From Sabethes cyaneus (Eukaryota > Arthropoda > Insecta > Diptera > Culicidae), in assembly GCF_943734655.1 (NCBI RefSeq), contig NC_071354.1, forward strand, positions 73,537,338 through 73,601,337: 64,000 bases of DNA, written 5' to 3'. Both the position numbers and the translations under genes were made by a program. Of the stretch, positions 44,533 through 55,593 are shown in pieces; within the stretch, counting starts at the first letter, position 1; each line of letters opens with the position of its first letter. The notes beneath the pieces were generated by a model, which did no database searches, was not told the DNA's origin, and saw only the letters and a program-made list of their open reading frames with translations.

Positions 44533-46079
44533 AGCAATACATTTTAAAGCAAACTAATTTATGAAAACAAGACAAGGAACTACAATCACCATTGTGAACT
44601 AGATGGTAAATTATTAGCGTCGCTTTTTATAGGTTTTTACGCAGTTTTCAGAATTTACGCGGAACGTTGCTTCCGCATAAAAAGCGCCCGTAAAAAATAT
44701 CACTTGAACAATTTCCGAGTAGTATCGTTGTCATTTTGCAGGAAATTGTTGCGCAATGCATGTTTTGTTTTGTAATCCTATACTGTACATTACTATCTAT
44801 TCTACGACAACTTTTCATTGGCAAATGACACTTTCTCTGAGACACACGCGTTATCAATCCAATTCAGCCTTTCTTCCCAAAGATTTTCGCTCCCCACGTG
44901 AGATACTGTTTGCGCATGCGTTGAAAATTTCAAAACATCGTGTGATCCTGTGCTCTCATTCTCCTACGACGGAGTGACAGCCAGCAAACAGTGCTAGAGT
45001 TCTAGAGAATGTATCCGCGATGTTGATTTTGCAAACACAATCTCTGTCCTGCCTCTGCCTGCGACCAAGCTTGGGGAGAAAATCAGCTGTTATTTATTTT
45101 TACCGCTCAGATACAGCACACCCAGCCCAACGTTGGTTGGTCTGTTCCACCGTTTCGTAACAGTGGACCAACGCGAATCCCATCGCATATCAGCGCAAGC
45201 GAGAAAGGCAAAATATTGATGACGTCGTGCGATTTTCCCATTGTTCAAAATAGTACTGTACTGCGCTATGGTACTGAAGGAAAAAACGACAAAGACAAAT
45301 GGATCGTAAAAGCCAGACAAAGATAAACTCATTAGGATTACGTGTTTGCAAACCGAAACCAGCATCGTTATGACGTGACACGAATTGAGTACATATTTTT
45401 ATTTCGAAGTTGTATTGCGCAATGAGATCCGAATTTGGAGTAATTATATCAAGTGATCACAACTAACACGTGAAGCACGCTAATAAATTCACGACTAATC
45501 ACTCGTTAGATTCTTTCAACAACAATCTCAAAATGTGTGCACGTTTCTACGATGTGATTTTGCAGAACAGAAAACCTTGTGCTTAAAAATGTCTAAGTTT
45601 CTAACGATTTATGACGCATCAGTATTGAATTTGTGTGTAAGAGAAATGATGACAATTGGTGCTAATGAAATAAAATAACCTAAACTATACGCGATACGCA
45701 GCGTGAACAAATTCCTCAAAGATCTTCACTCATGTTTAAATAGATATTCAAAATAATAAAAGAATATAGCTTTCAAATAAATTTAGCACCTCCTGGAAAT
45801 GTTTTTTTACTGCGAATTAACAAAACCATGCGCCTCCTTTGGTTTAATTATCGGCAAAGGAGCCTTGTTCAGTACAATTTCTACCGCGTCTACTGGCGTT
45901 TGGGATCAGCCCACACTTTGTTAACCACGGATTTGATGTTGAATTCAGTGATGCTGCTACAGAGATGTGATAAAGAAAGAACTTCGTTAATTCCTAAGAA
46001 AAAAGGACACAGGATGTTTTATATCTACACTAGCAGACCTGCAAGGAGACCTCTTTGTCTCCTTACATAGTCGTCATCG
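44533..46079. other. unassigned stretch with remnant of the CGCGTAAA family
   Basis: At 44,620-44,695 GCGTCGCTTTTTATAGG, TTTACGCGGAACG and CCGCATAAAAAGCG look like a shortened relative of the satellite-bearing elements at 7,781 and 19,710. The rest has no supported gene. Confidence 0.5.
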
Positions 46080-46310
46080 TCAGCAGCATATAGTGTTGAA
46101 AAAGGTATGGTGTCTTCAGCAAAGTTGTAGAAAACATTAAAATAAGCAACTTTGTTAAATACAGTAACTCTCTATCTCTTTTCCTTAACGAGCTATAATA
46201 AATTTTATCAAAAAATACCACATTTTTCAATTGACTTTTCTGAGATTCCTTTGGAGTGCTCCTGATGGAATTTTTTTATAGATAAAATATAGTACTTTCA
46301 CCTAATGGTT
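46080..46310 (+). repeat. dispersed repeat related to 15,015 and 50,555
   Basis: TCTTCAGCAAAGTTGTAGAA, AAAATAAGCAACTTTGTT and ATACAGTAACTCTCTATCTC recur in part at 15,080-15,140, 50,280-50,320 (inverted) and 50,610-50,645. It borders the large foldback element on its left. Confidence 0.6.
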
Positions 46311-47055
46311 GTCTGGTTTGTGCGAAGCTGCCCGAAATTAAAAAAAATTGAATATGGGTCATTCCATCTCAAACGTACACAAGGTTTGGATTCGACCATC
46401 AGCGATTTCAACCAAAGTCGGCATAATTGTTCATTCCGACCCCACAACCAATTTCCCAAAGTATTATGCCGATTGATCAACCCCTCTAGCAGTGGCGCTA
46501 CTTCCTTTTTTACAGATTTTCAAAAAAAGTCATTTTTCTGATTTAAATATCTCTGAAACAGTTTGATGTGAGGACATGCCAATATACTTTTTCTATGAGT
46601 TTTAAGCCGCGCAATCGAATGATGTTATCAGTTTTTATTTAATTGTTAACATCATACTTTTTTTTGCAATTGAAAATGAAAAATGCGAATATCTCCAAAC
46701 ACCTCCAATTTTATTTTCAAATACATATGCTCAAAATGTTCGTCAGAAAATTTTACATAAGAATCACTCAACTAGAAAAAACAATATTGGTAGTTTGGGA
46801 GATATGGCGTTTTGAATATCTGGGGCATGCGTAATTCTATCTGAATTGTTAGTGAAAGAACGTTTAAACACGTCTACCTGAAGCTTCCACACATTTTCAT
46901 GACTAAATAATGTATTTCACTCCCATGATTATTCGAAACTTGAAAATGGCTTTATTAACACTTTATTGCACTACGGGATAAAATATAAGCGATCTTATGT
47001 AAATTTTCCGGCGAATCGCGTGGTGCCCAAACGTTCCCTAATTGTCATCGGAAAG

Positions 47056-47479
47056 TACCCAGATAACACAACATCGTAATAGAAAGTTCACATTAATACG
47101 TTTTCATGTCAATTTTATATTGGAATTGTATAATGATCAGAATATGTCAAAACAAACTAAACAATACATTGCTTTGCAGTCGTGCCTGTCCTCATATACA
47201 ACTCATGACTGTGAATTATAAAGCAGTATAGATGATTGCAATATTGAGTTATATCTTAATCATATATCCAGGAGTATTAATAAGTTGCGTGTTATAAAAA
47301 CCGCTGTATAAAATGCAAGATAGAATTATAAATAATTGTCAAAATTTTCGCACGTATATAGTCTCCACTTTGGCACTTATATGATCTTATCTGGCATGAA
47401 ATATAATTTTTTCGTTCAGATATGATGTCGTATTTCTCAGTTGCAATCGATATATACAAACCAGATGGTTTATTGGGTA
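47056..47479. mobile_element. TA-flanked miniature element at foldback loop
   Basis: CCCAGATAACACAACATCGT at 47,058 resembles the end of the element at 11,551; its other end is GGTTTATTGGG at 47,467-47,477. TA flanks both. 420 bp. It sits where the left arm ends and the short loop starts. The 76-codon frame in it is not recognised. Confidence 0.6.
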
Positions 47480-48008
47480 CTAAGTTTTCCTGATTTCCCC
47501 CTATTTCTAACAATATTAGCAAAACCTAATACTTTCCGATGACAATTAGGGAAGGGGCGGGTACCATGAGATTTGCCGAAAAAATTTACATAAGATCACT
47601 TATATGTTGTCAGTTGGCAGGCCGTTTCTGAATTTAATTCGTTTTTAGGCTAGTTTTTCCCGTAGTACACTAAAGTGTTAATAAAGCCATTTTCAAGTTT
47701 CGAAATCACTTCGAAGTTTCGAATAATCACGGGAGTGAAATACTACATTAGTCGACATAACAATGCATTATATTGCTCAAATAACTAGCACTCTTAAATA
47801 ATAAAACTTTAAAAATTTGTTCGAAATTGTTGCTTTTATTTAAATATATACAAAAGTATCCAGAACATCGAAATTTATTATGCCGATTCTATGTTGAAAA
47901 TGCGCCTTTTTCATTAAAATACATTATTTAGTCATGAAAATGTCCGGAAGCTTCAGGTAGACGTGTTCAAATGTTCTTTCACTAACAATTCAGATAGAAT
48001 TACGCATG

Positions 48009-48304
48009 CCCCAGACACAGACAAACAGACATAACACTCGTTTTCCATTCATCGTACCGATTAAACCGTCATTTCAAATTTAGGCTTAGTTGGGAATGTC
48101 TCCGTTTTGGTCAGAGTGGCGCTTTTTGACGAAAAAAGGGGAATTCCCCATAAAAAATACTTACTACTTCGCGGGACTCCTATTGCTATTTGATATTTGG
48201 GAATATCGATCATAGATGGTGTTACTGTTCAGGCTAAATGCGAGGTACGATAATTTTTATTGATTTTTCTTCCAAGAGTTATGTCTGTTTGTCTGTGCCC
48301 CAGA
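48009..48304. mobile_element. miniature element, 20-bp perfect TIRs
   Basis: CACAGACAAACAGACATAAC (48,016-48,035) is perfectly inverted at 48,278-48,297. Flanking CCCCAGA occurs at 48,009-48,015 and 48,298-48,304. The left arm of the foldback shows the empty site (complement reads GCATGCCCCAGATATTC). 282 bp, no coding. A 7- to 8-bp duplication would suit hAT, but the family is uncertain. Confidence 0.8.
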
Positions 48305-48813
48305 TATTCAAAACGCCATATCTCCTAAACTACCAATATTGTTTTTTCTGGTTAAGTGATTCTTATGTAGAATTTTCGGACGAACATTTTGAGCATATTT
48401 ATTTGAAAATAAAATTGGGGGTGTTTTGAGATATTCGCATTTTCCATTTTAAATTGCAAAACAAATGTATGATGTTAACAAATTAAATAAAAACTGATAA
48501 CATCATTCGATTGCGCGGCTAAAAACCCTTTTTTCCTTTTTTTTCCTTTTTTTCGGATTATCCAACTGGTCACTTAATAGCGTATAAAACTCTGCGCTGG
48601 GCCCTTTTGTGATGTCAACAAAGTGTCAGGTAGACCTCAAACACCAGTTCTACCTGACGAGACAGGCAATGTCGCCCACTAAAACACAGGTAGAGCCCCA
48701 AGCATAGCCGTCACGCCTATACCCGCAGACGGAGGCGTTCCGACCCTGCGCGGACTCCACGAACTGACTCTAAGATCTCTCTGCCAAAGGCCGGAATGCC
48801 ATATTTTAAATAT

Positions 48814-48875
48814 AATGATGATGATGATGATAATGATGATGATGATGACGATGATGATGATAAAGATGATGATGA
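48814..48875 (+). repeat. (GAT)n microsatellite
   Basis: Imperfect GAT/TGA repeat of about 60 bp inside the 1.3-kb insertion. Confidence 0.9.
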
Positions 48876-49252
48876 GAAGAAAAATGATAGATCGAATTTG
48901 TAAATGTGCTTTGGACTTTTTGTACCACTCGAGTTGCAATATGTGGTACAGTGAAGAAGTGGAGGATTCGTCAGCCCCGCCTGACACCGGTCTTCAACCG
49001 CGCACTCGCTTTCAATTTTCCAACACAAACAACCACAAATGAACCAATAGGCAAGACAAATTTCGGAGCATTAGTGGTTATCAACTTATCAGGGCAAATT
49101 TATTCTTTCATCCCCTTAGCATTCATGCACTGTCCCACGATACAAAGTAAATTGAGCGCAGCACAAGCTGGACGGTCGCGGTAGTCGACAGAAGCTTCAA
49201 AATATAGAGACTCACCCGCCTTCCAACCCTCGAGACCAAAGAGCTAGTGCAG

Positions 49253-49407
49253 TAAAGCTCTGGGCTTAAACGTCTCCCTAAGACTCGACCCCTTCTCATC
49301 GACACGCAAGGTCTGTCGGCCATCAGAGCACAGGACAGCCACGAGGCCATGCAAAAATCCTATTCTATCTAGCAGCACCGCCTAGCCGAGACTCGAACAC
49401 AAGACAC
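49253..49407 (-). repeat. SINE copy inside 1.3-kb insertion
   Basis: Minus-strand copy with tail GGGCTTAAACGTC, GGTCTGTCGGC and a head CTAGCCGAGACTCGAACAC. More GC-rich than the other copies; its body reads AGGACAGCCACGAGGCCATG, so it is a distinct subtype. Confidence 0.75.
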
Positions 49408-50104
49408 GAATTGACCTAATTTTTCCATCTGCTACCTAAGAAGTGCTATTACCCGTAATCATTACAGAGTGGTCCTTCGGCATCCAAGCGGATGGTATGC
49501 CGCTTACATCCCCTTACTAACCCTAAGCCCCCGACCAACTCAATCAATCCGACATTTTTCGGAGATATTTGTGACAGTTGTGATAAATAGGGATGAGTCC
49601 CAGAAAATTTCATTTATTAATTATCAGAGATCCCCATACTGGCCTTATTCTTAAACGGAATAAAAGCACTTTCTGAACAACGCAACCATCACATTTGGTA
49701 AATTTTTACCCCGAGTCCCACTTGAAATCACAAAAGTATTTTGATATATTCCCACATTCAGAAGTAAACGAGCGGTCACGTTCATTTACTGATTAGTTAA
49801 AAAGCCCTACACCACGACAAGGTTCAGTTTTATCGTAGGGGATAACATCATTCGATTGCGCGGCTAAAAACCCATATTTAAATCAGAAAAATGACTTTTT
49901 TTTGAAAATCTGTAAAAAAGGAAGTAGCGCCACTGCTAGAGGGATTGATCAATCGGCATAATACTTTGGGAAATTGGTTGTGGGGTCGGAATGAACAATT
50001 ATGCCGATTTTGGTTAAAATCGCCGATGGTCGGATCCAATTTTTCCGATTTTTGTGTACGTTTGAGATGGAATGACCCATATTGCAAATCTGTTTTTTTT
50101 TCAT

Positions 50105-50395
50105 TTATTTTATAACTTATTAAATATGCGTCCTAGCGACAAACAGTCTTAAGTGAAAATGTGTATTTTAACATACTGAATAACTTTGTAGGACACTCGA
50201 AAGCAGTAAAAAAAATCGTGTGTAAATTTATTGAGCATAATTGATTTTTAAGCGCTCCTTTTTAACACTAATAGCTAATGTATTCAGCAAAGTTGCTTAT
50301 TTTAGTATGTTCTGCAACTTTTTGAAGAAAAATATTTTTTTTTTAAATAAATCAAAAACAAAAGTTCGTATCACCCTAATAGGTGAATTCACGGT
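50105..50395 (-). repeat. dispersed repeat, inverted partner of 15,015-15,312
   Basis: Same blocks as 15,015-15,312 on the opposite strand, ending CACCCTAATAGGTGAATTC. It lies directly against the right end of the giant foldback. Confidence 0.75.
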
Positions 50396-50554
50396 CACCC
50401 TAATAGTGCAGAAAAATGCGCTATATTTTATTATTAAACTTCTCTGAAGACATCACCCTTGAAAAATTACGCATTTTTTACCCAATTGCTAATGTCCGCG
50501 TTTACTCAAAATTTGACCACTGTGCATTAGGATGATTCCACATTCTTTTCAAAT

Positions 50555-50960
50555 GCATCAAAAAACGTACTGTCTAAAAAAGTCGTAAAAAAGTTATAGA
50601 ATATGCTACAATAAGAATTTTTTTTTAATACAGTAACTCTCTGTGGCCTATCCATGGCCTTATGGTTTATCAATTATAATTATTGAAAAATCACTCAGAA
50701 ATCAATTTTCTTTTTTTTTGTTTAATTATAGTCACTTTAACACTGCTTAGGTCATTCGTACCTTCCGCGGGGTTGGGATTTGAACCCGGGTCCTTGGCGT
50801 GAGAGGCGTGAATGCTAACCACTACGCCGGGATTGACCACCAAATCAATTTTTGGTCAATAAACGACCCAGTATGTTAAAATACACATTTTCTCTGAAGA
50901 CTTTAATAAAATATTTTAATAAAAACTCATACACTTTTTGATTGATATTTTATGAAAGTT
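50555..50960. repeat. repeat cluster with tRNA-like SINE head
   Basis: Two pieces of the 46,080 and 15,015 repeat family (AATACAGTAACTCTCTGTGG at 50,629; CAGTATGTTAAAATACACAT at 50,870) enclose, at 50,750-50,845 on the minus strand, a tRNA-like segment: CGGCGTAGTGGTTAGC (A box), GCCTCTCACGC (CTC in the anticodon place, Glu-like) and GGGTTCAAATCCC (B box). Acceptor pairing is poor, so it is a SINE head and not a tRNA gene. Confidence 0.55.
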
Positions 50961-53594
50961 GTTTGGTTTTCAACCGTTTACCACATATCCAAATTAAAAA
51001 AAAATAGGAAGTGTGTAAGTTTGACGTAGGAGCAGGGATGTCGCACCGTAGGGTTTCATTTCATGATTAAGATGCTAGTTCTACCGTCACGGAAATATGA
51101 AACATTTTGAACGCTAATAGCTCTGAAAATTATTACAGTAGGATTTCGAATTTGGCACCAAATGCGTGTCGCCTATGACATTTGAGCTTTTTGCAACTCA
51201 GAAACCGTAGTTGCACTTCATAAACTTGGTATGTCAAACAATACGTAGAAACGTAAAAAACAAAATAAATTATCAATCTCACTTCATTACAATCAGAAAA
51301 ACATTGCTTTGTGATTTCGATAACCAAATAAGTTATATTCTGTCTACTTTCACCCTTAACTAATCATAAATCACAGTTATAGAACCCTTAAAGTGTGAAA
51401 AATACATCCTAGTGTAAGCTACCCACGTGTCTTGGCACGAATCAGTTGGCGGCTTGGGGTACTGCCGGCAGCCTTGAAATTGAAATGTCAACTTGGCAAG
51501 GACATTTTATTTATTGTTCCCACGCGAGCAAAACTGACAACTGGCTGCCTGCCTCTCTCTCTTTCTCTAGTCGGCGACACTCGTTGCGATTGCATTAATC
51601 CCAGCAAAGAACAAAGTCGTGATAAAAACAACAGCCGTTTCCATTGTATGTAACTACTGTTTTCCACACATGGGTAGCGGCATCGAGCCTAGCGAAACGG
51701 GGTGGCGTGGATACGCTATTCAATACCAGGCACAATTGTATCTCACCTTCCAACACGTCATTTATTGGCACACTCTTCTAGAGACGGGAAAGTGACACCG
51801 AGAAAAGTTTAAATGGAAACGTGCTGTCCAACTGCATGAGAAGTAAAAGATGTAGTAGCAGCGCCAACAGTGGTTCATGTTCGTGATTGTTTGGTTCGCA
51901 TACGCCACTTTTGCGCCCCCGTCAGTCGAAATTGAAGGCTTTTAGCAAATGACATGGAGATTAAATTTCAAATGCAAATTGAAACGGACTGCTGCTCCTA
52001 AAATGGCAAACACTGACATGTACCAGAACGTATTGCATTCAAACATTTGCGCATTTCATTCTAGGTTGATGCGATTGCAAAACGTTAAAGGATTATAATT
52101 AAGCTAGCGAGGAATACTAACTGTTAACAGTATATTAACATAATCCTTGCGTGAAACCACTGACATGGTTATTTGAAAATTATTATAACTATGACTCATG
52201 GAAGAGTGTATCCGTACAATTTCATATTGTTGTTGTATTTTACTAAAGTACGTAAACCTTTTGAGAGCAAATTACAATCACGATGCTGAATTATTTAACA
52301 AACGAAATGGATTTCCCATAGTGCTTGGCTATAGAAACTTTTACCATAATAATCTACCAAAGACTGAAACTTAGTGACTGAGCCTGAAGAGACAATTTTG
52401 CACATCCATTAACTTAACTAATTCTATCTTGTTTATTACTTTGTAACAATAGTAGCAAAGTCAACGAACATTTCCCCCATCCCCAACACTCAGGACTCTA
52501 GCCAAACGAATCGCTATTCAATTCAAACGGCAAAAGTTTCCCGGCTACTCGACGACCTTAATTCGCTAGATTTTGCTGTTTTTGTTTCGGCCTCAAACCA
52601 CCCGCGGCGCATATTTACTTTACTGCCAGTATGCGAATTCACCCGCCGCACGCGAAACAAGGCGAAGTGATTTGATTATTATTGTTCGGAATCAGTCTGC
52701 AAACGAAAAACAACATGGCGCAGCCAGTAATGGAAAGGAAGACAGCCGGTGCAGAAGCAGAAATGAGATCACAGCAGAAATAAATTAAAGCTAAGCTCTT
52801 CCACAGTACCAGTCAGTCAGTCTGGCAACCAAAGAGAGGAAAAACTCGTATCATACTTAGACAAAATTAACAACCCGAGGGGCAGCACCACGACAATTGC
52901 AAATCATAATGGCGTGTGAAGAGAAGAGGGGTTTTAGCGTAAACATGCAAGCAGTCCATCTTATCGTCTGACCAGTTGTGGTGCTGCCAAGCCAAGCAGA
53001 CAGTCGAAACGAGAAGGCCCGATTCGTAGTGAAACTATACCATCAAAGACAATGGCCATAGATCACAGCGCGCAAGCAAGCAGCGTTTTTACTGCCTGAA
53101 AGAGACAACAAATATAGTGAGACTGAACGAACGGTGAAAATCGGTACGATTTCCTCATTCACTTTTCGTGTGTAATTGAGATAAAAATTAATTAAAGCCA
53201 AGCTGGCTGCCCGTGCCCAGTGCACCTTGATTCGTTGGTGAGTGCACAGCACATGGTGGGAGATGTGATGCTGTAGGAATGTTTATTCAAATATTTCGTA
53301 TGACTAATTACCGTAGCATTAGGAAAAAAGAAAATGTGCAATGGTTGCTAACAGCAGAAATATTTCGTTCTAATAAAGTATTGAAAAATAAATTTTTACC
53401 GAGAGCATCATGCAGCAAAACGTCCAGCTTTCTCCATTTATTTGTGTAGAAAAAAAATTGCACTTTTTTCCAAATGTTGTTAGACGATAAAATCGGACTT
53501 TTCTCTTCCAGTAAGACTATGAAAAAATTTGAATTCCGAATTTCATAACAGTTTGGAGTTTTCAGGCACTTAGATATTTTTCGAACACTCAACA
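50961..53594. other. unassigned stretch
   Basis: No supported gene; CT-rich run CTCTCTCTCTTTCTCT near 51,554. Open frames are all under 75 codons until 53,308-53,616 (102 codons, minus), which has no recognised domain. Confidence 0.5.
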
Positions 53595-53761
53595 CCGCAC
53601 GGTTAATAACAACCATGTGTTTCCTTCTCCTTACGAATCAATGGAAACGCCTTGTTTTTTTTGCATTTTTTTTTTGGTTTCAAAAATACTGCGTAAAATA
53701 CCAGGCGTTTCCAGCGATTAGCAAGGAGAAGGAAACACATGATTGTTAATAACCGTGTGGC
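53595..53761. repeat. long hairpin, ~58-bp arms
   Basis: 53,595-53,652 is inverted in 53,703-53,761 at about 85-90% identity; shared core CATGTGTTTCCTTCTCCTT and GGAAACGCCT. The 50-base loop is T- then A-rich. Possibly a small MITE or a stem-loop transcript source. Confidence 0.8.
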
Positions 53762-54499
53762 AATGCGTGTAAGCTTATTAATTTGTTTACTTCTTAAATT
53801 TAAGAACTATTTGCTTACAGACTCGCATTATCGCAGCAAGTTAGATTAATTACCAATCAACGGATTGATTCTTGCTTTTTTCCTAGAAGTGTAAAGAAAT
53901 TTCCTAAACTACAAGATTAACGTTAATCAATCTTTGACGATAAATTAAAAATACGTTAAGAACGAGCCACCAAAGTGAATTAAAATGCGTGATTGTAGGT
54001 TACGAGTTTCAGAAAAATTTTGCTTGTTCTTAAAAAAACATTCTAAGAATATATACGATACGAAAGCGATGAATAATTGAGTTCGTCCATGGCTAACATT
54101 AGATTTCGTGAATTTCTTTAGACAGCTATTTGAGATATGTAATTTCATGAGGTCGGATTAACAAATATATCGTGTATATGCGCAAAACATACAAATATTC
54201 GAATATTCGTACGAATTTGGCTCACGGCGACCGGGCACGCAGAGAACTCACATGAGTAATTTTTATGTTTGTTATAAAATGACCAGATTTTTGGTTGGTG
54301 AACGGCTGGATAATGCATATCATCACTACCCCGCGTACCACCAGGTATAAAATAGGCCCCATAGAGGTCCTAAACAACTTCTAGCAACTCCTATCCCTAC
54401 CTCCTTATGGTACGGTACCAGCTGGAATATGAGTAACCTTAGCTGGAATATGAGATCGCTAGTGTAAATTAAGATCGTAACGGGTGACAACTAAAATTT
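53762..54499. other. unassigned stretch
   Basis: No feature recognised apart from TACCACCAGGTATAAAATAG near 54,337, a word similar to the complement of ATTTATGCCACCTGGTGGT at 35,822. Confidence 0.4.
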
Positions 54500-54906
54500 T
54501 GAAATTTTTTGAGGCCCCTTTACTCCACAACAAACGAGCTCAGAGAGAAATGAGAGTATGTTTGTGTTAGCTCTCTCTCCTCTATTCAATATTTTTAGAC
54601 AGGGAACAAGGCACTCGAGCGCATGCTGAACGAGGAATAGCCTTGTCCACCTATAACGTCTGTTCGCATGTCAGGAGCGGCTCTTGATGATTTAACGACT
54701 CCTCAACCAAGTGCGCGGTTGCACTCCAGGTTAGGAGCGGCTCACGACAGCGTTTGATCCAGCAGAATTAAGAAATGTGTGTGCCGCACTACAACTAAGA
54801 TGGCAATCCCGTCATGAGCAACCTACCTAAACCCATTTTTACTACGAATTATCAAGAAAATTCAACTCGGAACATTTGGCATGGACAAAGATGAGGAAAT
54901 AAGGAC

Positions 54907-55593
54907 ATGGAATGGACGCATGGTACCTGGAACTGCAGATTGCTCAATTTCGTGGGTGGCAACAGAGTGATGCATGAACAGCTAGAACCCCGAAAGTTCG
55001 GCATCGTAGTACTGCAGGTGATCTGTCGCAAAAGCGAGAAGGGGCATACGAGGAAATTGGGCAAGGCAGAATCTTACCAACGAGAGGATATTGTGAGTTT
55101 CATTGAAAAATATCCAATGTGCAACTCAAAAATGAAATGCTCTTCCATAGTTGCCGGGACGATTTTGATATTGTTGGAAGAAATTATCAGAAATCATAAA
55201 GTTTTAGTTACATTTGACGACCCAGTTGAACATGCCTGTTTACAGCATTCTGGCAATAGTTCTAGCGCGGTGTTTACTTCAAGCGCGGTGTTTCCTTTAG
55301 ACCGCGTTTAACTTTGGGCAAAGCACCCAATACGTATGTTGAGAATAAAAGGCCGTTTCTTCAACTACACCATCATAAACGGGCACTGTCCATACGAAGG
55401 TGGACCCGACGACGAGAAGAAAGTGTTCTATGCACAGCTGGAGGCAACGTACGATAACTGTTCACCGCTGGACATCAAAATCGCCATCGGAGATATGAAC
55501 GCCAAGATATATAGACCGGTATTCGGGCCCTATAGCTTTGCATTGGCGATTCAAATATCCCGCGGGTCGCTGAAAACTACGCGCGTCTACTGA
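54907..55593 (+). pseudogene. RTE endonuclease domain remnant
   Basis: AP-endonuclease-like domain. Visible motifs: GTWNCRLLN near the start, LQVIC where LQEIR is expected (Glu lost), and IGDMNAK (the D-x-N pair kept). The final SDH motif is deleted: the frame jumps from GPYSF to an unrelated ending near 55,540. Confidence 0.75.

Larger units (their letters stand above)
48529..49840 (-). mobile_element. 1.3-kb retroposed sequence with 33-bp target duplication
   Basis: A 33-bp block starting GATAACATCATTCGATTGCG occurs at 48,496-48,528 and 49,841-49,873 and once in the left arm, so the 1,312 bp between are an insertion. It begins with T-rich runs (TTTTTTCCTTTTTTTTCC), i.e. an A-rich tail on the minus strand. 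Long target duplication plus A-rich tail point to target-primed reverse transcription. It contains a SINE (49,253-49,407), a (GAT)n tract and a 10-bp hairpin, but no RT. It may be a processed transcript. Confidence 0.7.
46351..50083. mobile_element. giant foldback (inverted-repeat) element with nested insertions
   Basis: Left arm 46,351-47,057 is inverted, in order and at high identity, in 47,478-50,083. Both outer ends read AATATGGGTCATTCCATCTC then AAACGTACACAA. Further matched blocks are GGCATAATTGTTCATTCCGA, GCCGCGCAATCGAATGATGT, ACCAATATTG(G/T), AAGCTTCAGGTAGACGTG (in its complement) and CCTAATTGTCATCGGAAAGT. The original loop is only about 60 bp. The right arm has been lengthened by insertions at 47,744-47,922, 48,016-48,297 and 48,529-49,840; the loop by a TA element. 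No transposase found; superfamily unknown. Confidence 0.8.

Noticed and set aside
48679..49042. Frames with poly-Ile, poly-Ser or poly-Met
   Set aside because: Translations of the (GAT)n microsatellite.
50750..50845. tRNA-Glu gene on the minus strand
   Set aside because: A and B boxes are present but acceptor and T stems pair poorly and it is embedded in repeats; taken as a SINE head.
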